Of a DNA stretch of 64,000 nt, positions 31,594 through 39,454 are shown one piece after another; positions within the stretch are counted from its first letter, which is position 1; each line of letters starts with the position of its first letter. The DNA is taken from positions 372,001 through 436,000 of the forward strand of contig JAICTZ010000001.1 in NCBI GenBank assembly GCA_025936115.1. The letters run 5' to 3'. The DNA is from Polyangiaceae bacterium. GTDB taxonomy: Bacteria > Myxococcota_A > Polyangia > Polyangiales > Polyangiaceae. Under the pieces are notes generated by a model. That model saw only the letters and a program-made list of their open reading frames with translations, was not told the origin of the DNA and did no database searches. The position numbers and the translations under genes were made by a program.

Positions 31594-32715
31594 TCAGGCG
31601 GCGAGCATCGAGCAATAGTAGAAGTCCGGAGCGCAGGTGCCACTCGGAGCACCGATGCACACGCCGCACTCGCAGTCGTCGTCGGTCGCGCAACCACGTG
31701 CCGAGCAGTAACCCGCGCTGTTACAGACTCGGTCGGTGCCGCACACCTCGTCCGACCCGCAGCGACAGCCGTGCGCGTCGAGTACGGTCGGGTCGCCGCA
31801 AACGTAGCCCGCCGCGCAGGCATAGCCGTCCGTCTTGCACGATTTCGGCGCGCAACCATGGACATCGGCTCCGCTCACGCTGGCGTCGCACTTTTGCTCG
31901 CTCGTGCAGCTGAAGCCATCACTCGCGCAGCTCGCTGGGCGGCAGCCGTGCGTGTCGGCGTTGGTCGCGGCGCCGTCGCAGACGGTGCCCTCGGCGCAGG
32001 CGAAGCCGTCGCTGCACGGCGTGGGCTCACAGTGCCCGTTCGTCGCGCAACGCATGCCGCTCCCGCACGAATTGGCGGTGCACGCGGGGCCGCACGAGGT
32101 TGGTGTGCCGACCGTGCAGACAGGAGTCGGCTGGGACAGGCACACGTTGGCGTCCGTGCAGTCAGCGTCCATCTGGCAGAGTCGAGTCGCCTGCAGCTGC
32201 GCGCCGCAGCCGCCGGTGAGGAGCGTCGGCGAGCAGAACGAACCGTTGTTGCAATCGCTGCTGTTCCTGCACCGAAGGGCAGGGAGCGAATCGTTTTTCT
32301 TGCAGCTCGCGTCCGGTTTGCCGCCGCTGCCGCCAGCTCCCGCGTTCCCACTCGCTCCGCCCGCGCCACCCGGCGCCGAACCGCCCTTGCCGCTGCTGCC
32401 GCCGGTCTGCATGTTGCCGGTGCCGCTCGCGCCGCTCGAGCCAGAGACGGCCCCGGTCCCGCCCGTACTGCCGCCCGCTCCGCTCGCTGCGCCGTTGCCG
32501 CCCGTGCTGCCGCCGACGCCACTCGTTGCGCCGGTTCCTGCGCCTGAACCTGCCTGAGCGGCGCCGGAGATCCCGGCGGAGCCACCGTTCATTCCCGCCG
32601 CTCCCGCGGCGCCCGCATCAGCCGAACTGCCGCTGCCACAGCCGCTCTCGCAGCATGCCAGTGCGAGCAGGACCAGGTGGGATGCGTGACGGAGCCTCAG
32701 CGACAAGTGAGTCAC
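31594..32715 (-). CDS. cysteine-rich lipoprotein with Gly/Ser linker
   Basis: A 373-residue predicted lipoprotein. The start is GTG 32715, giving the signal SHLVLLALACCESGC. A Gly/Ala/Ser-rich linker spans about residues 25-120. The C-terminal 250 residues carry over 30 cysteines. A unit of about 28 residues, with the pattern SCxxDGFxCxxxxxCD then ADxHGC, recurs at least three times. Similar disulfide-rich exported proteins are abundant in myxobacteria and their functions are unknown. It is not homologous by motif to the ten-cysteine repeat family at 36228-41161. No catalytic site is evident. Confidence 0.8.
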   Translation of the reverse strand: MTHLSLRLRHASHLVLLALACCESGCGSGSSADAGAAGAAGMNGGSAGISGAAQAGSGAGTGATSGVGGSTGGNGAASGAGGSTGGTGAVSGSSGASGTGNMQTGGSSGKGGSAPGGAGGASGNAGAGGSGGKPDASCKKNDSLPALRCRNSSDCNNGSFCSPTLLTGGCGAQLQATRLCQMDADCTDANVCLSQPTPVCTVGTPTSCGPACTANSCGSGMRCATNGHCEPTPCSDGFACAEGTVCDGAATNADTHGCRPASCASDGFSCTSEQKCDASVSGADVHGCAPKSCKTDGYACAAGYVCGDPTVLDAHGCRCGSDEVCGTDRVCNSAGYCSARGCATDDDCECGVCIGAPSGTCAPDFYYCSMLAA

Positions 32716-32813
32716 GAGCGCGAGAATGCAACCTTTGCGCCGCGGATTACGGCACACAATGGCACAACGATCGTCGCAGCATCTTCCGCGAGCGTGAAAC
32801 GCTGGAATCAAGC

Positions 32814-33917
32814 TCAGGGCACGAAGGAAAACGCGAGGAACGCGCACAGCAGCACGAGGTGAGTCAGCCCCTGGAGCGCCGTGCTGCTGCCGCGACCGAG
32901 GGTGAGACCGCTCGTCACGAACGTGAGCGTGAGAAACACGATGTTTTTCGAGTCGAGCCCGAGGACGAGCGAGCGTCCCGTAACAATGGCGAACGCGCTC
33001 ACGGTCGGAATCGTCAGCGCGATACTGGCGGCGCCCGAGCCGAGCGCGAGGTTCAGGCTGGTCTGTAGCCGATTGTGACGAGCCGCCGATAACGCCGCGA
33101 ACATCTCGGGCGCGAGCACGAGCAGCGCGATCACGATGCCGACGGTCGCGCGGGGCGCTCCTACGGCGTCGATGCCGGCTTCGATCGCGGGACTCAGTTT
33201 CTTCGCGAGGCCGATCACCGAGACGAGGCTCAGCATGAGGCAGGCGAAGCTCAGCCATGCCATGCCGGGCGTCGGCAATGCATGCTCTGCTTGCGGCGCT
33301 GTTTCGGCCGCACCCGGCGGCTCGAAGTAATCCTTGTGCGTCCTGGTTTGTGCGAAGAGCAGGCAGCCATAAAGCGCGAGCGAGGCGACCGACGCGAACA
33401 CCAGTTGCGCGGAGTTGTAGACGGGTCCCGGCGTGGAGATCGTGTAATTAGGCAATACGAGCGTTAGCCCCGAGAGCACGGCGAGTACGGCGAGCAGCGA
33501 ATTGGTGCCGCCTGCGTGGAAGCCGAGCTCCTTGAAGCGCAAACCGCCGACGAGCAGACAGATACCGAGGATGCCGTTCGTGACGATGATGACGGCCGAG
33601 AACACGGTGTCGCGCGCCACCACGGCGGAATCTGGCGTGTCGTTCGTCATCATCGACACGATCAAGCCGACTTCGATCGCTGTGACCGCGAGCGCGAGCA
33701 CGAGCGCGCCGAGCGTCGGCCCGACGCGCGCCGCAATCACTTCGGCGTGATGCACGGCGGTCGTAACTGCCAGCGCGAGCGCCGCGACGGCAAACAGCGT
33801 CCACCCGAGAGTCTGACGGCCGAAGATCCCGACGACTCCGAGCGCCACGATCGTGAGGAACGAAGATGCGTGGCTCACGCCCAAGCCAGCAGCGGCTTTG
33901 TACGGCGAACTCGCCAT
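32814..33917 (-). CDS. chaA: ChaA-type calcium/sodium:proton antiporter
   Basis: A 367-residue inner-membrane cation/proton exchanger of the CaCA superfamily. The two inverted alpha repeats show in ALAVTAIEVGLIVSMMTND and in LLVLAPEMFAALSAARHNR with GSGAASIALTIPTV. Length and eleven or so hydrophobic helices match E. coli ChaA (366 residues). ATG 33917 is used because the N-terminal extension in the same frame is arginine-rich and not membrane-like. It probably exports Ca2+ or Na+/K+ under alkaline or salt stress. It follows the histidine kinase gene by 77 bp on the same strand. Confidence 0.92.
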   Translation of the reverse strand: MASSPYKAAAGLGVSHASSFLTIVALGVVGIFGRQTLGWTLFAVAALALAVTTAVHHAEVIAARVGPTLGALVLALAVTAIEVGLIVSMMTNDTPDSAVVARDTVFSAVIIVTNGILGICLLVGGLRFKELGFHAGGTNSLLAVLAVLSGLTLVLPNYTISTPGPVYNSAQLVFASVASLALYGCLLFAQTRTHKDYFEPPGAAETAPQAEHALPTPGMAWLSFACLMLSLVSVIGLAKKLSPAIEAGIDAVGAPRATVGIVIALLVLAPEMFAALSAARHNRLQTSLNLALGSGAASIALTIPTVSAFAIVTGRSLVLGLDSKNIVFLTLTFVTSGLTLGRGSSTALQGLTHLVLLCAFLAFSFVP

Positions 33918-33994
33918 GCGCGAGCTAGCCGATAGCTCACGGTGGCTGTCAACCGTCGCAGCGGAACGTCGGCGGCGACCGCCGCGGGATGGAA

Positions 33995-35914
33995 CTACGG
34001 TTCGCGCTTCTTCGCGTCGGGGAGTAGCTCGTGCACGACGCGCAGGAGCTCGTCCGGTCGGGCCGGTTTGCGCACGAGCGCCGCCACGCCGTCGGGCACC
34101 GCGGGCGCATGGCCCGTGAAGAGGACGAACGGCGCGCGCGTGCGCGCCCGCAGCGACGGAATCGCTGCGAGACCGGACTCGTAGGGCATGGAGTCGTCGA
34201 GCACCACGAGATCGATCGACGTCTGCTCGAGGATGGTCCGCGCCTCTGGAGCGCTCGCGGCCTCGAATACCTCGAGACCCGCGCGCTTGAGGATGCGCCG
34301 GAGCGTCGCGCGCACGAGATCCTCGTCGTCTACGATCAGGATACGGCCCGACAGGCGCGCCGGCATGGACACGCGCTGTTCCGCCGGGCGCGCGGCCGAG
34401 CTCGATTGCAGGGGAAGCTCCACGATGAACGTCGTGCCCCGCGCGGGCTCGCTCCTGCACTCGATGGTTCCACACGCGTCCCGCACGCGCGCCGCCACGG
34501 TGGCGAGCCCGAGCCCCGTGCCGCGCTGGCGGGTCTTGGTCGTGAAGAAAGGGTCGAAGATGCGGCTGCGGGTCTCTTCGTTCATTCCGACGCCGCTGTC
34601 GGCAATGGTGATGCGCGCGACGGCCGGCGTGGTGTCTCGGGAGTAGCCGACCGTGACGCGGATTTCGGACGCGCCGCGGGGCTGCTCTTCGATCGCGTCA
34701 CGCGCGTTGGTGAGCAGATTGAGCACCATTTGCTCGAGGTTGCTCGACGCCACGCCGACGGGCGCGGGCGCCGGCTCGATGCTGCACGAAATATCGATCT
34801 CGCGCGGGAACGTGGCGCGACACATGGCCACGGTGCGCTTGACGACGTCGCTCGCGTCGGCGCTGCCGCGAGCGAGCGCATCCGGCGCCGTCGTGAGCGC
34901 GAACATGCTCTGAACGAGCTCGCGCGCCTGGAGCGCGGCGGTGAGGGCCGCTTTCAGCGCGCTCGTGTCTTCGGGCGTGGGTTGCTCGACGGCCAGCGAC
35001 AACGTCGGAACGATCACGGCCAAGAGATTGTTGAAATTGTGCGCGATACCCGCCGCCAGCTGCCCGACGGCTTGCACGCGCTCGGCCAGCTCGAGCTGGC
35101 GAGCCAGCTGCTTGCGATCGGTGATGTCCAGGCCGCCTCCGTGCAAGAGGACGGGACGACCGCTTTCGTCGCGCGCAACGGTGGCTGCCGCCAAGACCCA
35201 GCGCTCGGCGCCGTCGTTCGCGCGCAAGATGCGGTGCTCGGTCGTCGGGTACGTACCCTGCTCGAGCGCGCGTCGCACGGCAGCCTGCACGACGGACAGG
35301 TCTTCCGGGTGAATGAGCTTGGCGTAATGCTGATAGTCCGGCGGCGCGCGTTCGACACCGTAGATCTCGCACAGGCGCGCGTCCCAGTGGATGGCATCGC
35401 TCGCCACGTCCCAGCGCCAAAAGCCCATGCCGGAAGCCGCGACCGCGAGTCGCAGGCTTTCGTTGCTCTCGCGGAGCGAGCGCTCGAGGCGCACGCGCTG
35501 CGTGATGTCCGTCGGTACGAGAACGATCGATTCGACACGGCCGTCCGCGACGATCGGCACGCCGCGCACTTGGTATACGTGGTCCGCCTCGCCGTTTTCG
35601 CCGTAGCCAGCCGCTTCGTACGTGACGGGCTGCAAGGTTTCGTTCACCTTCGCGAGCGCCTGCATGACGGTGTCATGCGAGCTCGGCGGAGTGAACTCGA
35701 GCACGCTGCGCCCGACGACCGAGCCGAACCCCTCGGATTCACGGCCCGTGGCCACGAGCCGCCCGTCGGGCGTGATCACGGTGAGGAACGCGGCCGCATT
35801 TTCCAGGAGCGCCGCGAGCAGCGGGTCCGAGCGCGTGGACATCGCGCTCTCGAGTTGCGCCACTCGCTCGCGGAGCACTCTGAGCTCCGATTCGGGATCG
35901 CGACTCGGCTCCAC
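33995..35914 (-). CDS. hybrid sensor histidine kinase, PAS-PAS-HisKA-HATPase-REC
   Basis: A 639-residue cytoplasmic hybrid kinase without membrane segments. A short coiled coil opens the protein. Two PAS domains (about 30-145 and 150-275) precede the phospho-acceptor helix AAGIAHNFNNLLAVI. The ATPase has the N box NLLTNARDAI, then DSGVGMNEETRSRIFDPFF and GTGLGLATVAARV. A receiver domain (about 515-635) has its acidic cluster VVLDDSMP and the conserved Lys in LVRKPARPDE. The HNFNN form of the H box is typical of orphan signal integrators. No separate response regulator gene lies next to it. The start is GTG 35914. Confidence 0.92.
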   Translation of the reverse strand: MEPSRDPESELRVLRERVAQLESAMSTRSDPLLAALLENAAAFLTVITPDGRLVATGRESEGFGSVVGRSVLEFTPPSSHDTVMQALAKVNETLQPVTYEAAGYGENGEADHVYQVRGVPIVADGRVESIVLVPTDITQRVRLERSLRESNESLRLAVAASGMGFWRWDVASDAIHWDARLCEIYGVERAPPDYQHYAKLIHPEDLSVVQAAVRRALEQGTYPTTEHRILRANDGAERWVLAAATVARDESGRPVLLHGGGLDITDRKQLARQLELAERVQAVGQLAAGIAHNFNNLLAVIVPTLSLAVEQPTPEDTSALKAALTAALQARELVQSMFALTTAPDALARGSADASDVVKRTVAMCRATFPREIDISCSIEPAPAPVGVASSNLEQMVLNLLTNARDAIEEQPRGASEIRVTVGYSRDTTPAVARITIADSGVGMNEETRSRIFDPFFTTKTRQRGTGLGLATVAARVRDACGTIECRSEPARGTTFIVELPLQSSSAARPAEQRVSMPARLSGRILIVDDEDLVRATLRRILKRAGLEVFEAASAPEARTILEQTSIDLVVLDDSMPYESGLAAIPSLRARTRAPFVLFTGHAPAVPDGVAALVRKPARPDELLRVVHELLPDAKKREP

Positions 35915-35955
35915 GCGCGAATCCTTTCAGGCCGCGGGGCGGCTGTCTACTAGCA

Positions 35956-36221
35956 CTAATTCGCCAGTCTTTGGCAGGAGCAGATCTCGATCGGCGTGAG
36001 TGGCGATAGGCCACACAAGAACCCGGCGAGACCGGCGGACGCGCTCGGGTGAGTTCGCGAAAATCGCGAGTCGTCGGCGGGCCGCCCGCAGACGACGGCT
36101 GATAACGCGCGGCGGCTGGAGCGTACGGACGGACGGCCGTCCACCGGCCTCGCCGGTTTTTTTCGTAGCCCGTCTTCACCCGCGCCGATCGTGATCTGGC
36201 CATTCAAGACTGGCGAAGTAG
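35956..36221 (+). repeat. 266-bp structured interspersed element, copy 1
   Basis: Nearly the same sequence recurs at 51301-51566, same orientation and same length, with about 22 substitutions and no indels counted by eye. The ends are inverted repeats: CTAATTCGCCAGTCTT against the complement of AAGACTGGCGAAGTAG (15 of 16). Pairing extends inward, with CAGATCTCGATCGG opposite CCGATCGTGATCTG. The interior folds into hairpins: GTGGC/GCCAC, TCGCGA around AAA, and GCGGG/CCCGC flanked by GTCGTC/GACGAC. A terminator stem with T7 follows. It lies 42 bp upstream of the histidine kinase start and 6 bp from the stop of the 36228 gene. No ORF is credible within it. Confidence 0.85.
36143..36163 (+). terminator. 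intrinsic terminator inside repeat copy 1
   Basis: The stem ACCGGC/GCCGGT closes a CTC loop and is followed by seven T. It would stop transcription running rightwards through the element. The same 21 bases are unchanged in the second copy. Confidence 0.75.
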
Positions 36222-36227
36222 GGCAGC

Positions 36228-37754
36228 CTAATTCGAACAGGTCGTGTTGTCGCTCGACTTGATGGGGTTCGGCGTCACGGAGCACGGGACGTTCGAGCAG
36301 CTGCCTGGATCGTCGCAAACGTCACAGGCGATCTTGCTAGGTCCGCCACAATCGACGTCGCTCGCGCCGCAGCCGCAGTCGCAGGCTCCGTCGAAGAAGG
36401 CATCGACCGGGCACGTCCATCCCGCAGGCGGCGGCCGATCGAGGCACTGGGTGATGTCGTCTTGATCGATGCGACCGCAGTACCCCTTCGCACAACCATC
36501 GCAATATTCGCAGTACAGGTTCGGCAGGCAGTCGATATCCATTACGCCACAGCCGCAATTGCAGGTGAAGTCGGCGTAGGACTCGGGCGCACAAGTCCAG
36601 CCCGGCGGCGGAGGCACGCATTGGGTAATATCGGCCGGGTCGACTGCGTCGGCGCAGTTGAAACCGCAGGCGCAGCGCTCGCAGCTGTCCAGGGTATTAA
36701 TGCGACAGTCCGGATCCGGGGCGCCACAGCCGCAGTCACAGAGCTTGGCATCCGCGTACATGCTCGGGTCGCAGTGCCACGCGGCTGGCGGGTTCGGAAC
36801 GTAGCAGCGCGCGGTGGCAGCCGGGTCGATCGTGCCGGGACATGGTTGGTGCGAGCAGGAACCCGGAGAGTCGCAGGTTTCGCAGGCGGCGACGTCTTTG
36901 TCCGTGCAATCCGGATCGCGAAAGCCGCAGCCGCAATCGCATTGCGTGCCGTCGCGATAGAGCCGCGCATCGCACGTCCAGCCGAGAGGCGCGGTCGTAC
37001 AAACGCTGTTGTCGTCCGGGTCGACCGTCGAGCAATCGAACACGCTCGTACAGCCGCCAAGCGGGCAGAACTCGCAACCCTCCGCCTTTTCGCTCGCGCA
37101 GTCGATGTCGATGGCGCCGCAACCACAGTCACATTTGCCGTCGCCGTACGTGGCCGCATCGCAGAACCAATCTGGGGCCTCTGCGCAGTGCGCGTTGTCG
37201 TCCCGAACGATATTCGACGGACACGTCGCATGACCGCAACCGCCGAGGAGCGAGCAAACGTCGCAGCTCTCGACGCTGTCGTCCTTGCAATCGGGATCGG
37301 GCACGCCGCAACCGCAGTCGCACGACTTGCCGTCGCGGTATTTCGTCGCTTGGCATGTCCACCCCGCCGGCACGTTGACGTTCGAACCGCCCGTACCGGC
37401 TCCGCCCCCCACGCTTTGGAACCCGCCAGCGCCCGCGCGCCCAGCCATGCCCGCGAAACCTCCGCGCCCAGCGAGCCCGTCCGCTCCGCCTGGCCCGCTC
37501 GCGCCACCCGCACCGGCGCCGCCCGACTTCGACCCAGCCGTCGCAGCGCCGGCCGATCCACCGCGACCTCCGCCGGCGCCGCCGACGCCGCCGACGGCCA
37601 ATCCCATCTCACCGGCCTCGCCCGCATCGCTCGTCACGATCGACGGTTTTCCGGCATTGGTCGGCGAAGTGTGCGGCCTCGACGATTTCCCGGAGCAGCC
37701 GAGGAAAGCCCCACACACAAGGCTAGCCACGATGAGCCATCTCCCGTCCAACAT
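36228..37754 (-). CDS. ten-cysteine-repeat lipoprotein A (six repeats)
   Basis: A 508-residue predicted lipoprotein. ATG 37754 gives a signal (LIVASLVCGAFLGC) that matches the two paralogues downstream; an in-frame ATG at 37775 is an alternative. A Gly/Ala-rich linker covers about residues 50-120. Six tandem repeats of 57-66 residues follow. Each opens with WxC, continues with a Tyr-x-Asp turn and the core CDCGCGxxDxDC, then a CxxC pair and spaced cysteines, and closes with an acidic IDPDDxxxC-like segment. Each complete repeat has about ten cysteines. The function is unknown to me. Extracellular disulfide-rich or metal-binding modules are the simplest reading. Divergent from paralogue B, 179 bp away. 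Confidence 0.82.
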   Translation of the reverse strand: MLDGRWLIVASLVCGAFLGCSGKSSRPHTSPTNAGKPSIVTSDAGEAGEMGLAVGGVGGAGGGRGGSAGAATAGSKSGGAGAGGASGPGGADGLAGRGGFAGMAGRAGAGGFQSVGGGAGTGGSNVNVPAGWTCQATKYRDGKSCDCGCGVPDPDCKDDSVESCDVCSLLGGCGHATCPSNIVRDDNAHCAEAPDWFCDAATYGDGKCDCGCGAIDIDCASEKAEGCEFCPLGGCTSVFDCSTVDPDDNSVCTTAPLGWTCDARLYRDGTQCDCGCGFRDPDCTDKDVAACETCDSPGSCSHQPCPGTIDPAATARCYVPNPPAAWHCDPSMYADAKLCDCGCGAPDPDCRINTLDSCERCACGFNCADAVDPADITQCVPPPPGWTCAPESYADFTCNCGCGVMDIDCLPNLYCEYCDGCAKGYCGRIDQDDITQCLDRPPPAGWTCPVDAFFDGACDCGCGASDVDCGGPSKIACDVCDDPGSCSNVPCSVTPNPIKSSDNTTCSN

Positions 37755-37933
37755 GCGCCCTGCATTATGCTCCATGAAATACGGTTGCAGCTCCGCCGCG
37801 CGCGAATAGCTCTGACGCTCGAATGCTTGCGACCGCGGGTGCGAATTTCCTCGTCTGGTTCCCCAACTGCAAGCGGAGTGGCTCGGATCCGTGCGGGTGG
37901 TGCGGCGTTCGCGTTCCGGGCATAGATCAGCGG

Positions 37934-39415
37934 ATGTCCACTCGCTGGCGCTTGGTCGCGTTGCTCGGACTTTCGATCACGACCTGGCTCGGCTGTTCGA
38001 CTGACGAAGGCAACGAACCGGCCGCTCATGCCGGACGCTCCGCTGCCGGGAACACCAGCACCGGCGGCGCCGACACGAGCGGCGGCGCCGACACGAGCGG
38101 CGGCGCCGACACGAGCGGCGGCGCGGAAGACGGCGGCAGTTCGGCTCGTGCAGGAACAGGTGGCCCACGAGCAACCGGCGGCGTAGCGGGAACGGCGCCG
38201 AGCGCGGGGAGACCGGCTGCGCTCGGGGGCGAGGCTGGCGCTGGGGGTGCAAACGGCACGCCGCCGGGGTGGAAATGTATCTATTTCGCGTACGGAGACG
38301 GGCAGTGCGACTGCGGCTGCGGCGTGCCGGACAAGGACTGTAGTGACGCGGAGCTCGCCCATTGCGACGTGTGCAATGCAGAGGGAAGCTGCAGTACCGG
38401 CGCGTGCCCGGGGCGTATCGATCCGGACGACGTGACGGCGTGTGTACCGCCGCCCGCGCGCTGGACGTGCGATCCGGCGACGTATGGCGACGGCACGTGC
38501 AATTGCGGCTGCGGCGTGGTCGACGTGGATTGTCCGGACGCGATGGCCGCGTCGTGCGAGGTCTGCGACCAATCGAGTTGCTGGCCACTCCACTGCAACG
38601 AGCTCATCGCCGACGACAACGCGCATTGTCAGAATCCGCCGCCCAGCTGGAACTGCTCCGCGCGGCTCTATCACGACGGTGTACGCTGTGACTGCGGGTG
38701 CGGAGCGCTCGACCCCGACTGCGAGTCGGCGACGGTCGACGCGTGTGACAAGTGCGACTCACCGGGCTCGTGCTCGGCGCACGCGTGTCCGAGCGTCATC
38801 GACCCCGCGTCGAACGGCATTTGCGCTCAGCCGCCTGCACCGCCGGGGTGGCAATGCCCGCCCGGCGCGTACGCGGACGGCATCGAGTGCGACTGCGGCT
38901 GCGGGCTCGAGGATCTGGATTGTCGGGACGCGGCCTTCGATAGCTGCGTGCGTTGCCTCGTCTGCGGCGGCCACGGCGCGTGTGAGGGCACGGTGGATCC
39001 ATCCGATACGACGCAATGCGCGCCGCCGCCGAGTGGTTGGACTTGTTCGGCCGCCGCGTTCCGCGATTCCATTTGTGACTGCGGTTGTGGCATTGCCGAC
39101 GTGTTCTGTCAGGGAATCGAGCTCTCGTACGTGTGCGGCAACTACCCGGTCGAGGGTTGCTCCGCGGGCAACAAGTCGCACATCGACCCGAACCACAACG
39201 CAGAGTGCCTCGTGAACGTGCCGAACGATTGGACCTGCGACCGGCGCTTTTACGACGACGGCTTGTGTGACTGCGGCTGCGGCGTCGTGGATCCCGACTG
39301 CCCGTCGAACGACGCGAGCGCCTGCGAGCAGTGCAACGGCGTCGGCAGCTGCTCGACGGCAGCATGTCCCGGCACCATCGACGCGAACGATACCGCGCAC
39401 TGCACGCCGCCGTGA
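37934..39415 (+). CDS. ten-cysteine-repeat lipoprotein B (six repeats)
   Basis: A 493-residue paralogue of A and C. ATG 37934 yields the signal LVALLGLSITTWLGC, almost identical to that of C. The linker (about residues 25-110) includes a perfect triple 18-bp DNA repeat. Six cysteine repeats follow with the core CDCGCG or CNCGCG. The fifth repeat departs from the pattern: the CxxC part is replaced by SYVCGNYPVEGCS and then HIDPNHNAECL. The same variant occurs at the penultimate position of C, so B and C share a recent common ancestor as whole genes. B and C are convergent, with 39 bp between their stops. Role unknown. Confidence 0.82.
   Translation: MSTRWRLVALLGLSITTWLGCSTDEGNEPAAHAGRSAAGNTSTGGADTSGGADTSGGADTSGGAEDGGSSARAGTGGPRATGGVAGTAPSAGRPAALGGEAGAGGANGTPPGWKCIYFAYGDGQCDCGCGVPDKDCSDAELAHCDVCNAEGSCSTGACPGRIDPDDVTACVPPPARWTCDPATYGDGTCNCGCGVVDVDCPDAMAASCEVCDQSSCWPLHCNELIADDNAHCQNPPPSWNCSARLYHDGVRCDCGCGALDPDCESATVDACDKCDSPGSCSAHACPSVIDPASNGICAQPPAPPGWQCPPGAYADGIECDCGCGLEDLDCRDAAFDSCVRCLVCGGHGACEGTVDPSDTTQCAPPPSGWTCSAAAFRDSICDCGCGIADVFCQGIELSYVCGNYPVEGCSAGNKSHIDPNHNAECLVNVPNDWTCDRRFYDDGLCDCGCGVVDPDCPSNDASACEQCNGVGSCSTAACPGTIDANDTAHCTPP
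38066..38119 (+). repeat. perfect 18-bp tandem triplication in the linker of lipoprotein B
   Basis: Three identical copies of GGCGCCGACACGAGCGGC encode Gly-Ala-Asp-Thr-Ser-Gly three times. The absence of even silent differences indicates a recent slippage event. Linker length is therefore probably variable between strains. Confidence 0.9.
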
Positions 39416-39454
39416 CGGGAGCGACGGTAGAAGCCCGAGCGCAAGATCGTCGCT

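Noticed and set aside
35956..36221. Integron attC site or CRISPR-related repeat
   Set aside because: The element is longer than attC sites, lacks the R/L core pairs, and there is no integrase, cassette array or spacer pattern.
36228..37754. EGF or Notch-like identity for the cysteine repeats
   Set aside because: The CDCGCG core and ten-cysteine spacing do not match the six-cysteine EGF pattern.
38066..38119. Short CRISPR-like array
   Set aside because: Units are contiguous with no spacers and encode an in-frame linker.
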